A stretch of DNA of 64,000 nt from CAYWRZ01 sp964460845. GTDB lineage: Bacteria > Bacteroidota > Bacteroidia > Flavobacteriales_D > UBA2798. Below are positions 25,744-34,346 of this stretch, one piece after another; position 1 is the stretch's first letter, and each line of letters starts with the position of its first letter. The stretch spans positions 124,001 through 188,000 of the forward strand of contig CAYWRZ010000004.1 in the NCBI GenBank assembly GCA_964460845.1, given 5' to 3'. Made by a program: the position numbers and the translations under genes. The notes beneath the pieces were generated by a model. The model did no database searches. It was not told the origin of the DNA and saw only the letters and a list, made by a program, of their open reading frames with translations.

Positions 25744-25992
25744 TCAGAAAAGTCGATCGAGCTGGATATTTTTCAGGTAATACTCGGGCACCTCACTTCC
25801 GTGAAGAGGGGTGATTTGGGATACCTGACCGCGCTTTTCCACCACTTCGGTGAGAAAGCCGTACATGTTATACAAACGGCATTTAATGCCTTTCCCGAGA
25901 TCTACGCCGTAAATAAAAGTTCCGTCTTTATAAATTAGCTGTGTTCTCGAGCGAAGATTGAATTTTAGAAATTCGTTGACTGAAAGTTCCAT
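25744..25992 (-). CDS. Hypothetical 82-residue protein overlapping the fusion-enzyme gene
   Basis: MELSVNEFLKFNLRSRTQLI... ending YYLKNIQLDRLF. The composition is protein-like (regular hydrophobic pattern, few rare residues) and most of the frame lies outside the larger gene, but its first 22 codons overlap the last codons of the AONS-GNAT gene in another frame. The order AONS-GNAT, this gene, purD on one strand suggests co-transcription. No family recognised. It could still be a chance frame. Confidence 0.55.
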   Translation of the reverse strand: MELSVNEFLKFNLRSRTQLIYKDGTFIYGVDLGKGIKCRLYNMYGFLTEVVEKRGQVSQITPLHGSEVPEYYLKNIQLDRLF

Positions 25993-28468
25993 TAACAGGG
26001 GTTACTTGATGGCCTTTTGGGGCAGCATGGCTGGAGCGTGCCTGTTGTGACGAAAATGCATCGAGCGATTCGAACATATAGTTGTCTTTCGCCTGCATAT
26101 ACGCTACAGATTGCTGCGGTCCGGCTCCGACCTTTCTTTTTTCGGTACCTGCCGAAAACCCGAGATGAATATGTTTCATGCCGAGTTCGCGCGCACGGAG
26201 CACGGTTTTGTACAATACCTGCCGGTAAGGGCTTTTTTCTCTGGAGTAATTTTTATCTATTCCCACCAGCATAGGGGTATATGTGTTTTTTCCTTTTTGT
26301 GCCCATACTACAGCTACGGCCTGGGTAGTGGGTGAAGGAGAAAGGGTCTTGTTTTTAGGCAAGATCACTACCGCTTCCCAGGAATCGTCGTTTGCCATAT
26401 CACGGAAAACCGTAAAGGGCAGGGTAAAGGTGTTTATTTCAAAGCTTCCGGTTTTTACCTGAAGGTAAAGGTGGTAAAAATGAAGCAGTTCTACTTCGGT
26501 AAAACGATCAAGAATGACGGTTTCGTATTCATTTTCAAAACGAAGCACTTCTTTTTTCAGATTTTTCCGGGCATTGGCCGACAATTGCGCCATAAAATCG
26601 CCTTCTTTTAGCTCCATTCCGTAAGATTGGGGCATTGGAAGCCGGAAAAAGCCGTTGTCGGACATGAAGAGATCCATTTCACCGTCGCCATCGGGCAGGT
26701 CGCGGATAAGCAGAGCCGAGGCATTACGGTCTTCCTGCAGGCGGCTCATTTTATCGTAGAACAGCTCCATAGCCTGTTTCCAGTAGATCGAGCTGCGATC
26801 GACGAAGAGGTGGTTCCCTTCGGTGAGCAGCGAGCCAACCATAACAACGCGCGAAGTTTTGAAGTAAGGATCCTGCTTCTCGCGAATTTCTTCGACCCAT
26901 CCCGATACTTCGGAGCTGGAGAGCATATCGTCTTTCATCAACGCGGTGGTGAGGAAAGTAGCCAAAATGATTTTACCCCGAGGGTCGCGTATCAGCAGGT
27001 AGTCGAAATCCCAGTTGTGTTCGGGTTCGGGTCGGTTGCCGAAGGCTTTTTCAAGAAAAGCCATTCCCTCGTGGTTAAACGAGCCCCGGTGTCCGAGCAC
27101 GCTATCCCATTCTTCGGCGGGGATATCGCAGATGCTGCCGAAGTGCTGTACGTTGAGTGCTTGTGCGGCACCGTAACGCCGGGTGGGTTCGCGGCGGGTA
27201 GAGCGCAGTTCGGGCACCTCCATTTTGAAAGCTTTGCAGACCGAATCGAGAGTCAGGTTTTCTTCCTCCATCGCATGGAGGTAGTGATAAGCCAGGGCTT
27301 CTAACATAGCGTCGATTTGTGAAAAGGTGTGGAGGGCGGTAATCGTAAAACGGACACCCGAGTTTTTCATCGGTACTGCCGGGAAAGTAGCGAGGTTGAG
27401 GTAGAACCCCTCTTTCATCATCCGGCTCAGCAGGTTGTAGGCTAAGCGTGGCAATCCGGCTGCGATGAAGAACACCGGCGACTGCGTTTCGGCGACCAGC
27501 GGCAGTCCGTATTTTTTCAGCAGCAGGTTGGTATAAAGAATGTTTTCATGCAGGTCTTCCTGCAGTTGCGTGATTTTAGGCGAAAGGTGCAATTCGGCCG
27601 AAGCTACTGCTGCGCCGAGTGTAGCGGGCTGTAGCGGACCTGAAGTGATCAGGGGACCGCCGCAGGTGCGTACTTTTTTGGCCAGGGCTGCATCGGAGAA
27701 GAGCAGTACCGAGCCTCCTGTGGCGAAGCCTTTGGCCAGCGATACCGAAACGGTTACCCGATCGCTTACGGGAATATGCTGGAGGAAAAAGCCGCTGCCG
27801 TTTTTACCGAAGCAGCTCATGCCGTGGGCATCGTCCACGTAGAGGTGTAGCTCGGGATAGGTGTCGAGCAGGCGTTTGAGGTCTTCGACGGGGGTGCTGT
27901 CGCCGTACATAGAGTAGATACCATCGGCCATATACCATACTTTGCGGTGGCGCTGGCGCAGGTCGCGAAGTTTTTCTTCGAGCAGATCCATGCGGTTGTG
28001 ACGGATCATTTCCACGTGTACTCCTTTGGGTTTCAGGAGCGCTACGGCAGTTTGTACCGAGCTGTGTACCTGGTGATCGATAATAACCGCATCGCTGTCA
28101 TCGACCAGCACGGGGATGGCGGCTATATGTGCCAGGCTGGTGGTAGGCGCGATGACCACTTCGGCGCTAAAAATTTCCCTGAAAAGTTTTTCGAGCTTTT
28201 CGTACAGCGCAATAGATACGTAAGCCCTGGAGGAAGAGAATTGTGTGCCGTATTTGCTGACGGCATCTATCGCTCCCTGTTTGAGCGATTCGTCGAATTC
28301 GAGCCCCAGATAGCTGCAGGAGCCGAAGTTAAGGATCATGCGACCGTCCATTGGCAGTGCAATGCCAGAGAAAGGTTCGTCGTCGGTATAACGGTGCAAA
28401 ATTCCTTTTTGCACACCTGCAGAGATGACCTGGTTTACCGAATCAAGAAAAGAAGCAGTTGTTCCCAT
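25928..28468 (-). CDS. AONS/serine-palmitoyltransferase-like enzyme fused to a GNAT domain
   Basis: 846 residues from the ATG at 28468 (a start 7 codons earlier is possible). Residues 1-400 are an alpha-oxoamine-synthase-type PLP domain: NFGSCSYLGLEF, stacking His in DHQVHSS, Asp-x-x-His in YVDDAHGMSCFG (about 210-220), and Schiff-base Lys246 in SVSLAKGFATGG. Residues from about 430 carry a GNAT-like N-acyltransferase region (YGMELKEGDFMAQLSANARK, HIHLGFSAGTEKRKVGA). The family condenses an acyl thioester with an amino acid; no biotin genes are near, so a lipid product (sphingolipid or sulfonolipid type) is more likely than KAPA. The fused acyltransferase could add a second acyl chain. Substrates are inferred. 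Confidence 0.82.
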   Translation of the reverse strand: MGTTASFLDSVNQVISAGVQKGILHRYTDDEPFSGIALPMDGRMILNFGSCSYLGLEFDESLKQGAIDAVSKYGTQFSSSRAYVSIALYEKLEKLFREIFSAEVVIAPTTSLAHIAAIPVLVDDSDAVIIDHQVHSSVQTAVALLKPKGVHVEMIRHNRMDLLEEKLRDLRQRHRKVWYMADGIYSMYGDSTPVEDLKRLLDTYPELHLYVDDAHGMSCFGKNGSGFFLQHIPVSDRVTVSVSLAKGFATGGSVLLFSDAALAKKVRTCGGPLITSGPLQPATLGAAVASAELHLSPKITQLQEDLHENILYTNLLLKKYGLPLVAETQSPVFFIAAGLPRLAYNLLSRMMKEGFYLNLATFPAVPMKNSGVRFTITALHTFSQIDAMLEALAYHYLHAMEEENLTLDSVCKAFKMEVPELRSTRREPTRRYGAAQALNVQHFGSICDIPAEEWDSVLGHRGSFNHEGMAFLEKAFGNRPEPEHNWDFDYLLIRDPRGKIILATFLTTALMKDDMLSSSEVSGWVEEIREKQDPYFKTSRVVMVGSLLTEGNHLFVDRSSIYWKQAMELFYDKMSRLQEDRNASALLIRDLPDGDGEMDLFMSDNGFFRLPMPQSYGMELKEGDFMAQLSANARKNLKKEVLRFENEYETVILDRFTEVELLHFYHLYLQVKTGSFEINTFTLPFTVFRDMANDDSWEAVVILPKNKTLSPSPTTQAVAVVWAQKGKNTYTPMLVGIDKNYSREKSPYRQVLYKTVLRARELGMKHIHLGFSAGTEKRKVGAGPQQSVAYMQAKDNYMFESLDAFSSQQARSSHAAPKGHQVTPVNGTFSQRISKIQSSLENTANL

Positions 28469-28606
28469 AAGTATTACCCGGATAAACAAAACAAACGTAA
28501 TCCTTATCCGGCAAGCGGATTAACGTAAAAAAGACTTAAAAAAACGGGTGTGAATTAAATGAAAACACCTAAGTAAAAATACTTAGGAAGTACCACGTAT
28601 TATTTG

Positions 28607-28614
28607 TAAATTTG
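28607..28614 (+). promoter_or_regulatory. Promoter -7 box of the 137-residue protein
   Basis: TAAATTTG, full match, 15 bases before the ATG at 28629, so the leader is very short. Confidence 0.45.
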
Positions 28615-28628
28615 AATGCCCCAAACTT

Positions 28629-29042
28629 ATGGCGGAAGATAACAGTAAAAACGAAAAGCGGGTGTTGGATACGCCCTACGTGTATATGGAGCTGGAAGAC
28701 GGCATCATGGTAGGGTATTATAAATCCAATATTCGTATTACGCTTGAGAAGGCCAAGGCAATAGTAGCCGAGCGTAACGCATTTTTTTCTTATCGTTCTT
28801 ATCCGGCGTTGATATATGACAACGGCGTAAGAAGTATGGACAAAGACGCCCGCGATTTTTTTGCTTCGGTCGAAGGTTCTGTGGGTATTTCAGCGGCGGC
28901 TCTGGTGTTGAAGTCGTCTTTTAGTGTATTTTTAGGAAATTTTCTGCTGAAAATCAGTAAGCCGGTTATTCCGGCCAAGATATTTACCAATAAGGAAAAA
29001 GCGCTTATCTGGTTGCAGCAATTTAAGCAAGAGGTGAAATAA
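28629..29042 (+). CDS. Small STAS/SpoIIAA-like protein next to a two-component system
   Basis: 137 residues, soluble. LEDGIMVGYYKSNIRITLEKAKAIV, PALIYDNGVRSMDKDARDFF and the alternating beta/alpha pattern resemble the small Bacteroidota proteins of STAS/SEC14-like or DUF7793 type; this assignment is by shape and memory only. It has its own promoter box and lies 59 bases before a sensor-kinase gene on the same strand, so a regulatory link is plausible. Confidence 0.65.
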   Translation: MAEDNSKNEKRVLDTPYVYMELEDGIMVGYYKSNIRITLEKAKAIVAERNAFFSYRSYPALIYDNGVRSMDKDARDFFASVEGSVGISAAALVLKSSFSVFLGNFLLKISKPVIPAKIFTNKEKALIWLQQFKQEVK

Positions 29043-29057
29043 AGCGGCTGTAACTCT

Positions 29058-29065
29058 TACCTTTG
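29058..29065 (+). promoter_or_regulatory. Promoter -7 box of the PAS kinase operon
   Basis: TACCTTTG, full match, 35 bases before the ATG at 29101. Confidence 0.5.
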
Positions 29066-29100
29066 CCAGCGGAAGGACCTCGATTGACAAAGTGACGAGT

Positions 29101-30285
29101 ATGGCCGAACACCATTCAGAGACAGAACTTTTCAGGGCATCCTTTAAGGAAATCAACCGGCTGTTAATTGCGTACGCGGAGGGAAATTATACGCGGAGAG
29201 GCCGTATATCCAACCGTCTTGATGCGGTAGATACCGTGATTAACGGGATCAATATGCTGGGAGAAGAACTTCGGGTGTCCACTATTTCCAGCGATTATTT
29301 TACCAGTATTTTTAATGCGGTACCGGATATGATATTTGTACTCTCGCCCAGGGGTACACTAAAAAGTTTCAACACGGCAGCTCAACGCACATTGGGCATA
29401 CAGGTGGATGAAACCGATCGGCTGCCTGCTTTTGCGAAAACCGCAGGAATAGACTCGCCCGGATTTTTACGTACCATGAAAAAATCGCTTGAGCGTTCTT
29501 CTTCTTATACCTGCGAATCGTCGTTTATGGCGGCCGATAAAAAAGTGATACCGGTATGGTGCCTGTGCACGAAAATCATCGATCAGAAAAACGATTTCAA
29601 AGGATATTTGCTTGTAGCGCGCGACATTACCTCGCAAAAGGAATCTGAAAAAATCATATTGCGTGCTATTCTCGACACACAGGAAAAAGAGCAGCAAAGG
29701 GTGGCCGAAGATTTGCACGATTCGCTCGGACAAGAGCTCAGCGCATTGAAACTCTATTTGAATACGCTCGAAAATATTGCGGTCAAAAATGACAAGAAGG
29801 TAAAAGAAGTGCTCGATCAGTGTTACGGTCTGCTTGATTCCAGCATTCAGAATTTGCGTAGCATTTGCTTTAATCTGCTGCCGGGTACCATTGAGCTTAG
29901 TGGGCTGGCCGAAGCCATCGAAGCGTTAATATACAACCTTAATCTTCAGAAAAAGGTCAGGATTATTTTCGAAAAGCCCCGGCGTACGGAAGAGATTCCC
30001 AAGCCCATAGAACTGGCGCTGTACCGTATCATTCAGGAATTTATCAATAACACGATTAAGCATGCGCAGGCAACGGAGATTGTTATCCGTCTGCAATTTA
30101 ATTCGGCGTATGATCTATATTTATCCGATAACGGCAAAGGCTTTAATCTCGATACTACCCAGCCGTTAAACGGTCACGGACTTAACAATATGCGCTCTCG
30201 CGTCAGGATGTTTCAGGGCAGCTTTGAGCTGAGCAGCGCTCCCGGAAAAGGCACACAGGTAACCATCAAAATACCCAAAAACTAG
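29101..30285 (+). CDS. PAS-domain sensor histidine kinase, NarL type
   Basis: 394 residues from the ATG at 29101 (a GTG three codons earlier, at 29092, is the alternative). No membrane helix, so a cytoplasmic sensor. A PAS domain spans about 75-185 (FTSIFNAVPDMIFVLSPRG ... GYLLVARDITSQKESE). A HisKA_3 dimerisation domain has the phospho-His in EDLHDSLGQELSALKLYL, and the ATPase domain shows LYRIIQEFINNTIKHAQA and LSDNGKGF, with HGLNNMRSRVRMFQGSF. Its partner regulator begins 2 bases after its stop. The PAS ligand is unknown. Confidence 0.92.
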   Translation: MAEHHSETELFRASFKEINRLLIAYAEGNYTRRGRISNRLDAVDTVINGINMLGEELRVSTISSDYFTSIFNAVPDMIFVLSPRGTLKSFNTAAQRTLGIQVDETDRLPAFAKTAGIDSPGFLRTMKKSLERSSSYTCESSFMAADKKVIPVWCLCTKIIDQKNDFKGYLLVARDITSQKESEKIILRAILDTQEKEQQRVAEDLHDSLGQELSALKLYLNTLENIAVKNDKKVKEVLDQCYGLLDSSIQNLRSICFNLLPGTIELSGLAEAIEALIYNLNLQKKVRIIFEKPRRTEEIPKPIELALYRIIQEFINNTIKHAQATEIVIRLQFNSAYDLYLSDNGKGFNLDTTQPLNGHGLNNMRSRVRMFQGSFELSSAPGKGTQVTIKIPKN

Positions 30286-30287
30286 CG

Positions 30288-30956
30288 ATGGCAAAAGTAA
30301 ATTCTATACGTATCCTTGTGGTCGATGATCACAATTTAGTGCGTGAAGGCATCAAGTCGGTGCTCAAATCGCAGAAGAAATACAAAGTATCTATCGACGA
30401 GGCCGAAGACGGGCTGGACGCCGTTCGGAAATGTAGCGTGCATACTTATGATTTGGTGCTGATGGATATTAAAATGCCCGGCATGGACGGTATCAGCGCT
30501 ACCCGCGAAATCATGAAAAAACGGAATTACCCGGTAATAGGGCTTACCATGCATTCGGAAGAGACCTTCGCCAGCAAAATGCTGGAGGCGGGAGCGAGAG
30601 GTTATGTGTTGAAAAATGCCGGTTCGGAAGAGCTGGTCAAAGCCATTGCAAGGGTGCTCGAGGGCGGACTTTATTTCAGCAATGATATTTCTATCAAGCT
30701 GATAGAGCGTATAGAACGTGAAAAGCTGGGTCGTAAGCCCAGGCTCATCAAAAGAGACGACGATGGCATTTTATCGCGCCGGGAAAATGAAATTCTGCGA
30801 ATGATTGCCGATCAGCATACCAACGACGAGATTGCCGAAAAGCTGAACATCAGCAAGCGCACCGTAGATACGCACCGCCGAAATATCATGGTAAAGCTCA
30901 ACGTGAAGAATACCGCCGGACTTATTCGTTGCGCAGTAGAGATGCACCTGCTGTAA
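30288..30956 (+). CDS. NarL/LuxR-family response regulator
   Basis: 222 residues. Receiver with VVDDHNLVREGIK, phospho-acceptor Asp in LVLMDIKMPGMDG and Lys in YVLKNAGSEEL; a LuxR-type helix-turn-helix at the C-terminus (LSRRENEILRMIADQHTNDE, KLNISKRTVDTHRRNIM). Starts 2 bases after the kinase stop, so the two form one operon. Target genes are not evident; no neighbour shows a matching pair of sites. Confidence 0.93.
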   Translation: MAKVNSIRILVVDDHNLVREGIKSVLKSQKKYKVSIDEAEDGLDAVRKCSVHTYDLVLMDIKMPGMDGISATREIMKKRNYPVIGLTMHSEETFASKMLEAGARGYVLKNAGSEELVKAIARVLEGGLYFSNDISIKLIERIEREKLGRKPRLIKRDDDGILSRRENEILRMIADQHTNDEIAEKLNISKRTVDTHRRNIMVKLNVKNTAGLIRCAVEMHLL

Positions 30957-30977
30957 AACGAGCCTGCTTTTTCGGCT

Positions 30978-31619
30978 TTATTTTTTTACCCTTTTGATGC
31001 TACAGCCTACCGCATGGCTTTCGGTACGCGAAATGGTCTTTTTCTCGGACAGTTCTTTCAGCGCTGTTTTCAGATAATGTGATTTTACATCGGCGGCTCT
31101 TCTCGCGTTATCGTCGATGGCGCCCCGGTAAATGAGCTTGAGATCGAAATCGAACAGGAACACGTGCGGGGTGGTTTTTGCACCGAAAGCGTTAGCCAGC
31201 TTCGAATTCTCATCGAGCACGTAACGGCTTTTGTAGCCCTGTTCGCGCGCCCTCTGCTGCATCATGTCGTAGGCATCTTCTTCACCGCGACGCCCTTCGT
31301 TCGAATTGACCAACATCATGCCCACTCCGGCTTCTGTGCTGGCTTCGTAAATCGAGTTGTAACGTTTTTCCCAGCCCTCGCTTTCGGTACCCTGACCTAT
31401 TACAAAAGGACAGCCGTTGCTCGAAAAGATGACCAGCACACCGTTTTTCTGCTTTACGTCTTCGATAGAAATTTGCTGTCCCGACACGTCTTTCATTTTA
31501 TAATCCGACAAGGGAGCCAAACTGCCTATGGGCAACGTGGGGTATTCTTCTGCCGGAGCAAATGCCTGCCAGGTTGCGGCGGTTAACAGTAAGAAAGAAG
31601 CAAAAATTATTTTCTTCAT
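30978..31619 (-). CDS. Exported thioredoxin-fold (AhpC/TSA-like) protein
   Basis: 213 residues from the ATG at 31619-31617. A signal peptide ends near WQAFAPA. The redoxin domain has LPIGSLAPLSDYKMKDVSG, then VLVIFSSNGCPFVIGQ with a single Cys where resolving pairs usually sit as CxxC, and a later TTPHVFLFDFDLKLIYRGAI. This fits the periplasmic thioredoxin-like proteins that carry one peroxidatic-type Cys. A further Cys near the C-terminus (AVGCSIKRVKK) might act as partner. The target is unknown. Confidence 0.85.
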   Translation of the reverse strand: MKKIIFASFLLLTAATWQAFAPAEEYPTLPIGSLAPLSDYKMKDVSGQQISIEDVKQKNGVLVIFSSNGCPFVIGQGTESEGWEKRYNSIYEASTEAGVGMMLVNSNEGRRGEEDAYDMMQQRAREQGYKSRYVLDENSKLANAFGAKTTPHVFLFDFDLKLIYRGAIDDNARRAADVKSHYLKTALKELSEKKTISRTESHAVGCSIKRVKK

Positions 31620-31620
31620 A

Positions 31621-31634
31621 ACAATACGTATTGT
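31621..31634. promoter_or_regulatory. 14-bp palindrome just upstream of the thioredoxin-like gene
   Basis: ACAATACGTATTGT is a perfect palindrome one base before the start codon. A near -7 box on the minus strand (TATCTTTA, 31648-31641) puts the likely transcription start at its edge, a good position for an operator. Confidence 0.4.
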
Positions 31635-31874
31635 GTGCTTTAAAGATAAGAAAGAGTGGTGGTAAAAGGAAGCATCGGGATACACGATCCGAAAAGAAAG
31701 TAAAAAAAGGCGGTAGCAACGTACTTCGCCACAAACTAACCCCCTTCTGTCCGTAGAATCGGAACCTCAATGCCAGGAGTAGAAAGGGGTAGCTGTGGCT
31801 TTTTACCCGGCGTTTACGGTTCCGGGTAAATATCTTGCAGGAACCGGATCAAAAATAAGCGCATAGGATCGCCG

Positions 31875-31903
31875 ATACGATACGGTGATGATCGTATTTT
31901 TTT
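31875..31903 (+). terminator. Plus-strand terminator without an upstream plus gene
   Basis: ATACGAT (31875-31881) pairs with ATCGTAT (31891-31897) and is followed by a run of seven T. The genes on both sides are on the minus strand, so it would end an unannotated plus-strand transcript. Confidence 0.45.
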
Positions 31904-31932
31904 CCCGATACAGGAAGACGTTTCAAGAGTGA

Positions 31933-32379
31933 TTATCTTTTTTTACGAAAAAATTCCCTGAGCAGCGTGCCGCATTCCTGCGCCAGCACACCGCTTATCA
32001 GCTCCGTTTTGGGATGAAGAATATCGCTACCGTTGCGTCGGAAACCGCGTTTTTCATCGTCGGCGCCATATACTATTTTACCGATATGCGCCCAGTACGA
32101 AGCACCTGCGCACATCAGACAGGGTTCGAGCGTTACATACAACGTACATTCCTGTAAATATTTTCCGCCGAGATAGTCGGCTGCGGCGGTAAACGCCTGC
32201 ATTTCGGCATGCGCGGTCACGTCGTTGAGCTTTTCGGTCAGGTTGTGTGCCCGTGCAATGACTTGATTGCGGCATACGATAACGGCACCTACGGGCACCT
32301 CGTCTTCGTCGAAGGCTTGCTGTGCCTCACGTAGAGCGAGCCGCATATAGTGTTCGTCAGAATGTACCGAAAGCGTCAT
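31933..32379 (-). CDS. tadA: tRNA-specific adenosine deaminase
   Basis: Converts adenosine-34 of tRNA to inosine. 148 residues from the ATG at 32379; a longer upstream frame has no family match. Zinc site: His and catalytic Glu in TAHAEMQA, and the two Cys in LEPCLMCAGA. YMRLALREAQQAFDEDEVPV and VGAVIV are the usual N-terminal features. Related cytosine or guanine deaminases share the fold, but the length and PCLMC motif favour TadA. Confidence 0.92.
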   Translation of the reverse strand: MTLSVHSDEHYMRLALREAQQAFDEDEVPVGAVIVCRNQVIARAHNLTEKLNDVTAHAEMQAFTAAADYLGGKYLQECTLYVTLEPCLMCAGASYWAHIGKIVYGADDEKRGFRRNGSDILHPKTELISGVLAQECGTLLREFFRKKR

Positions 32380-32498
32380 AATCCGTAAAATGGAGGATAA
32401 AAATAAGCAGGATTCTTCCGTAAAAAGGTATAAAAATAGAGCAAGGCTGTTTTTTGTGCGCAAAACGGAGCTTTTCGCACCTTTTACGCCGGAATTCT

Positions 32499-32506
32499 TA
32501 CTTTTG
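32499..32506 (+). promoter_or_regulatory. Promoter -7 box of aspS
   Basis: TACTTTTG, full match, 22 bases before the aspS ATG. Confidence 0.5.
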
Positions 32507-32528
32507 TGACCTCATTTCAATTTCCTTT

Positions 32529-34283
32529 ATGTACCGTACACATACCTGTGGAGAATTAAGGCTTTCGCATGTCGGCCAACAAGTTACACTTAGCGGATGG
32601 GTGCAGCGTTCCCGCGATTTGGGCGGAATGACTTTTGTCGATTTGCGAGATCGCTACGGGTTGACGCAGCTTGTGTTTAACCTCGAAACCCACGAAGAGC
32701 TTTGTTTGCGTGCCCGTAAGCTGGGGCGCGAATTTGTGATACAGGTACAGGGCATGGTGGCCGAAAGGAGCAACAAAAATCCGCAGCTTCCTACCGGCGA
32801 TATAGAGATTGTGGTCGAAACGCTGACCCTGCTCAATGCCTCGAAAGTGCCGCCTTTTACCATCGAAGATGAAACCGACGGAGGTGATGATCTCCGCATG
32901 AAATACCGCTACCTCGACCTGCGCCGCAACCCGGTGCGTCGTAACCTCGAACTGCGTCACCGCCTGTCGATTACCACCCGCAACTTTTTGGATCAGCTCG
33001 GTTTTATGGAGGTCGAAACGCCTTATCTGATCAAGTCCACACCCGAAGGCGCGCGCGATTTTGTGGTGCCAAGTCGGATGAATCCCGGGCAGTTTTATGC
33101 GCTGCCGCAATCGCCGCAAACGTTTAAGCAGTTGCTCATGGTAAGCGGTTACGATCGGTATTATCAGATTGTGAAATGTTTCCGCGACGAAGATTTACGG
33201 GCCGATCGCCAGCCCGAATTTACGCAGATAGACTGTGAAATGGCTTTTGTCGATCAGGAAGATATACTGCGCACATTCGAAGCGCTGGTGCGTCATCTTT
33301 TTCAGGAGGTGAAAGGAGTTGATATTCCTGAAGTGCCGCGTATGACCTATGCCGATGCGATGAAATATTACGGGTCGGATAAGCCCGATACCCGCTTCGG
33401 AATGCGTTTTCAGGAGCTGAACGAAGTGGTGAAAGGACATGATTTTAAAGTATTCGACGAAGCGGAGCTGGTAGTGGGCATTTGTGCCACAGGTGCCGCC
33501 TCTTATACCCGAAAGCAAATCGACGAGCTTACCGAGTTTGTGAAACGACCGCAGATTGGCGCTACCGGACTGGTGTACTTGCGTGTGGGCGAAGACGGAT
33601 CGCTCAAATCGTCGGTCGATAAATTTTATCCCGAAGCTTCGTTGCGCCTGTGGGCGGAAGCATTTTCGGCACAACCCGGCGATCTTATTTTGGTATTGGC
33701 CGGCGAAGCGAACAAGACACGCAAAGCGCTCAATGAGCTGCGTCTCGAAATGGGACAGCGCCTGGGTTTGCGCAATAAAGACACGTATTCTTGCCTTTGG
33801 GTGGTCGATTTCCCCTTGTTGGAATGGAACGAAGAAAGCGGTCGTTGGTTCGCTATGCACCATCCTTTTACCTCGCCCAAGCCCGAAGATATTGCGCTGC
33901 TTGCTACCGATCCCGGTGCGGTACGCGCCAATGCCTACGATATGGTGATCAACGGGGTGGAAGTGGGCGGAGGCTCCATTCGTATTTTTGATCGGGCGCT
34001 GCAGGCGCGTATGTTCTCGCTGCTTGGCTTTACCGAGGCACAGGCGCAGGAGCAATTCGGTTTTCTGATGAACGCATTTGAGTATGGTGCGCCTCCGCAT
34101 GGCGGAATAGCCTTTGGTTTCGACCGCTTATGCTCACTTTTCGGAGGCAGCGAATCGATACGTGATTTTATAGCCTTCCCCAAAAACAACTCGGGCCGCG
34201 ATGTGATGATCGACGCGCCTTCGGCGATTGAAGAAGCACAGTTGGAAGAGCTGGGAATTGGGGTGAAGCCGTTGGGGGAGTAA
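32529..34283 (+). CDS. aspS: Aspartyl-tRNA synthetase
   Basis: Charges tRNA-Asp. 584 residues from the ATG at 32529 (an upstream in-frame start lies across the promoter and is rejected). An OB-fold anticodon-binding domain (TLSGWVQRSRDLGGMTFVDL) is followed by the class II core: motif 2 region FRDEDLRADRQPEFTQID, a bacterial GAD insertion (about 280-420), and motif 3 GGIAFGFDRLCSLFGG. Length and the GAD domain are of the bacterial type. Confidence 0.97.
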   Translation: MYRTHTCGELRLSHVGQQVTLSGWVQRSRDLGGMTFVDLRDRYGLTQLVFNLETHEELCLRARKLGREFVIQVQGMVAERSNKNPQLPTGDIEIVVETLTLLNASKVPPFTIEDETDGGDDLRMKYRYLDLRRNPVRRNLELRHRLSITTRNFLDQLGFMEVETPYLIKSTPEGARDFVVPSRMNPGQFYALPQSPQTFKQLLMVSGYDRYYQIVKCFRDEDLRADRQPEFTQIDCEMAFVDQEDILRTFEALVRHLFQEVKGVDIPEVPRMTYADAMKYYGSDKPDTRFGMRFQELNEVVKGHDFKVFDEAELVVGICATGAASYTRKQIDELTEFVKRPQIGATGLVYLRVGEDGSLKSSVDKFYPEASLRLWAEAFSAQPGDLILVLAGEANKTRKALNELRLEMGQRLGLRNKDTYSCLWVVDFPLLEWNEESGRWFAMHHPFTSPKPEDIALLATDPGAVRANAYDMVINGVEVGGGSIRIFDRALQARMFSLLGFTEAQAQEQFGFLMNAFEYGAPPHGGIAFGFDRLCSLFGGSESIRDFIAFPKNNSGRDVMIDAPSAIEEAQLEELGIGVKPLGE

Positions 34284-34346
34284 AGAGATCTGCTTATAAT
34301 TCTTTACTCCGCTTTAAGCTTTAAATTTTTAGAGGCTATAAATAGA

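Noticed and set aside
33195..34100. 301-codon minus-strand frame opposite aspS
   Set aside because: Opposite a conserved synthetase, no family match.
34284..34346. att-site-like repeat bounding the AT-rich island
   Set aside because: No direct repeat pair was found between this gap and 35894-36129, and no tRNA lies there, so I cannot support an integration site.
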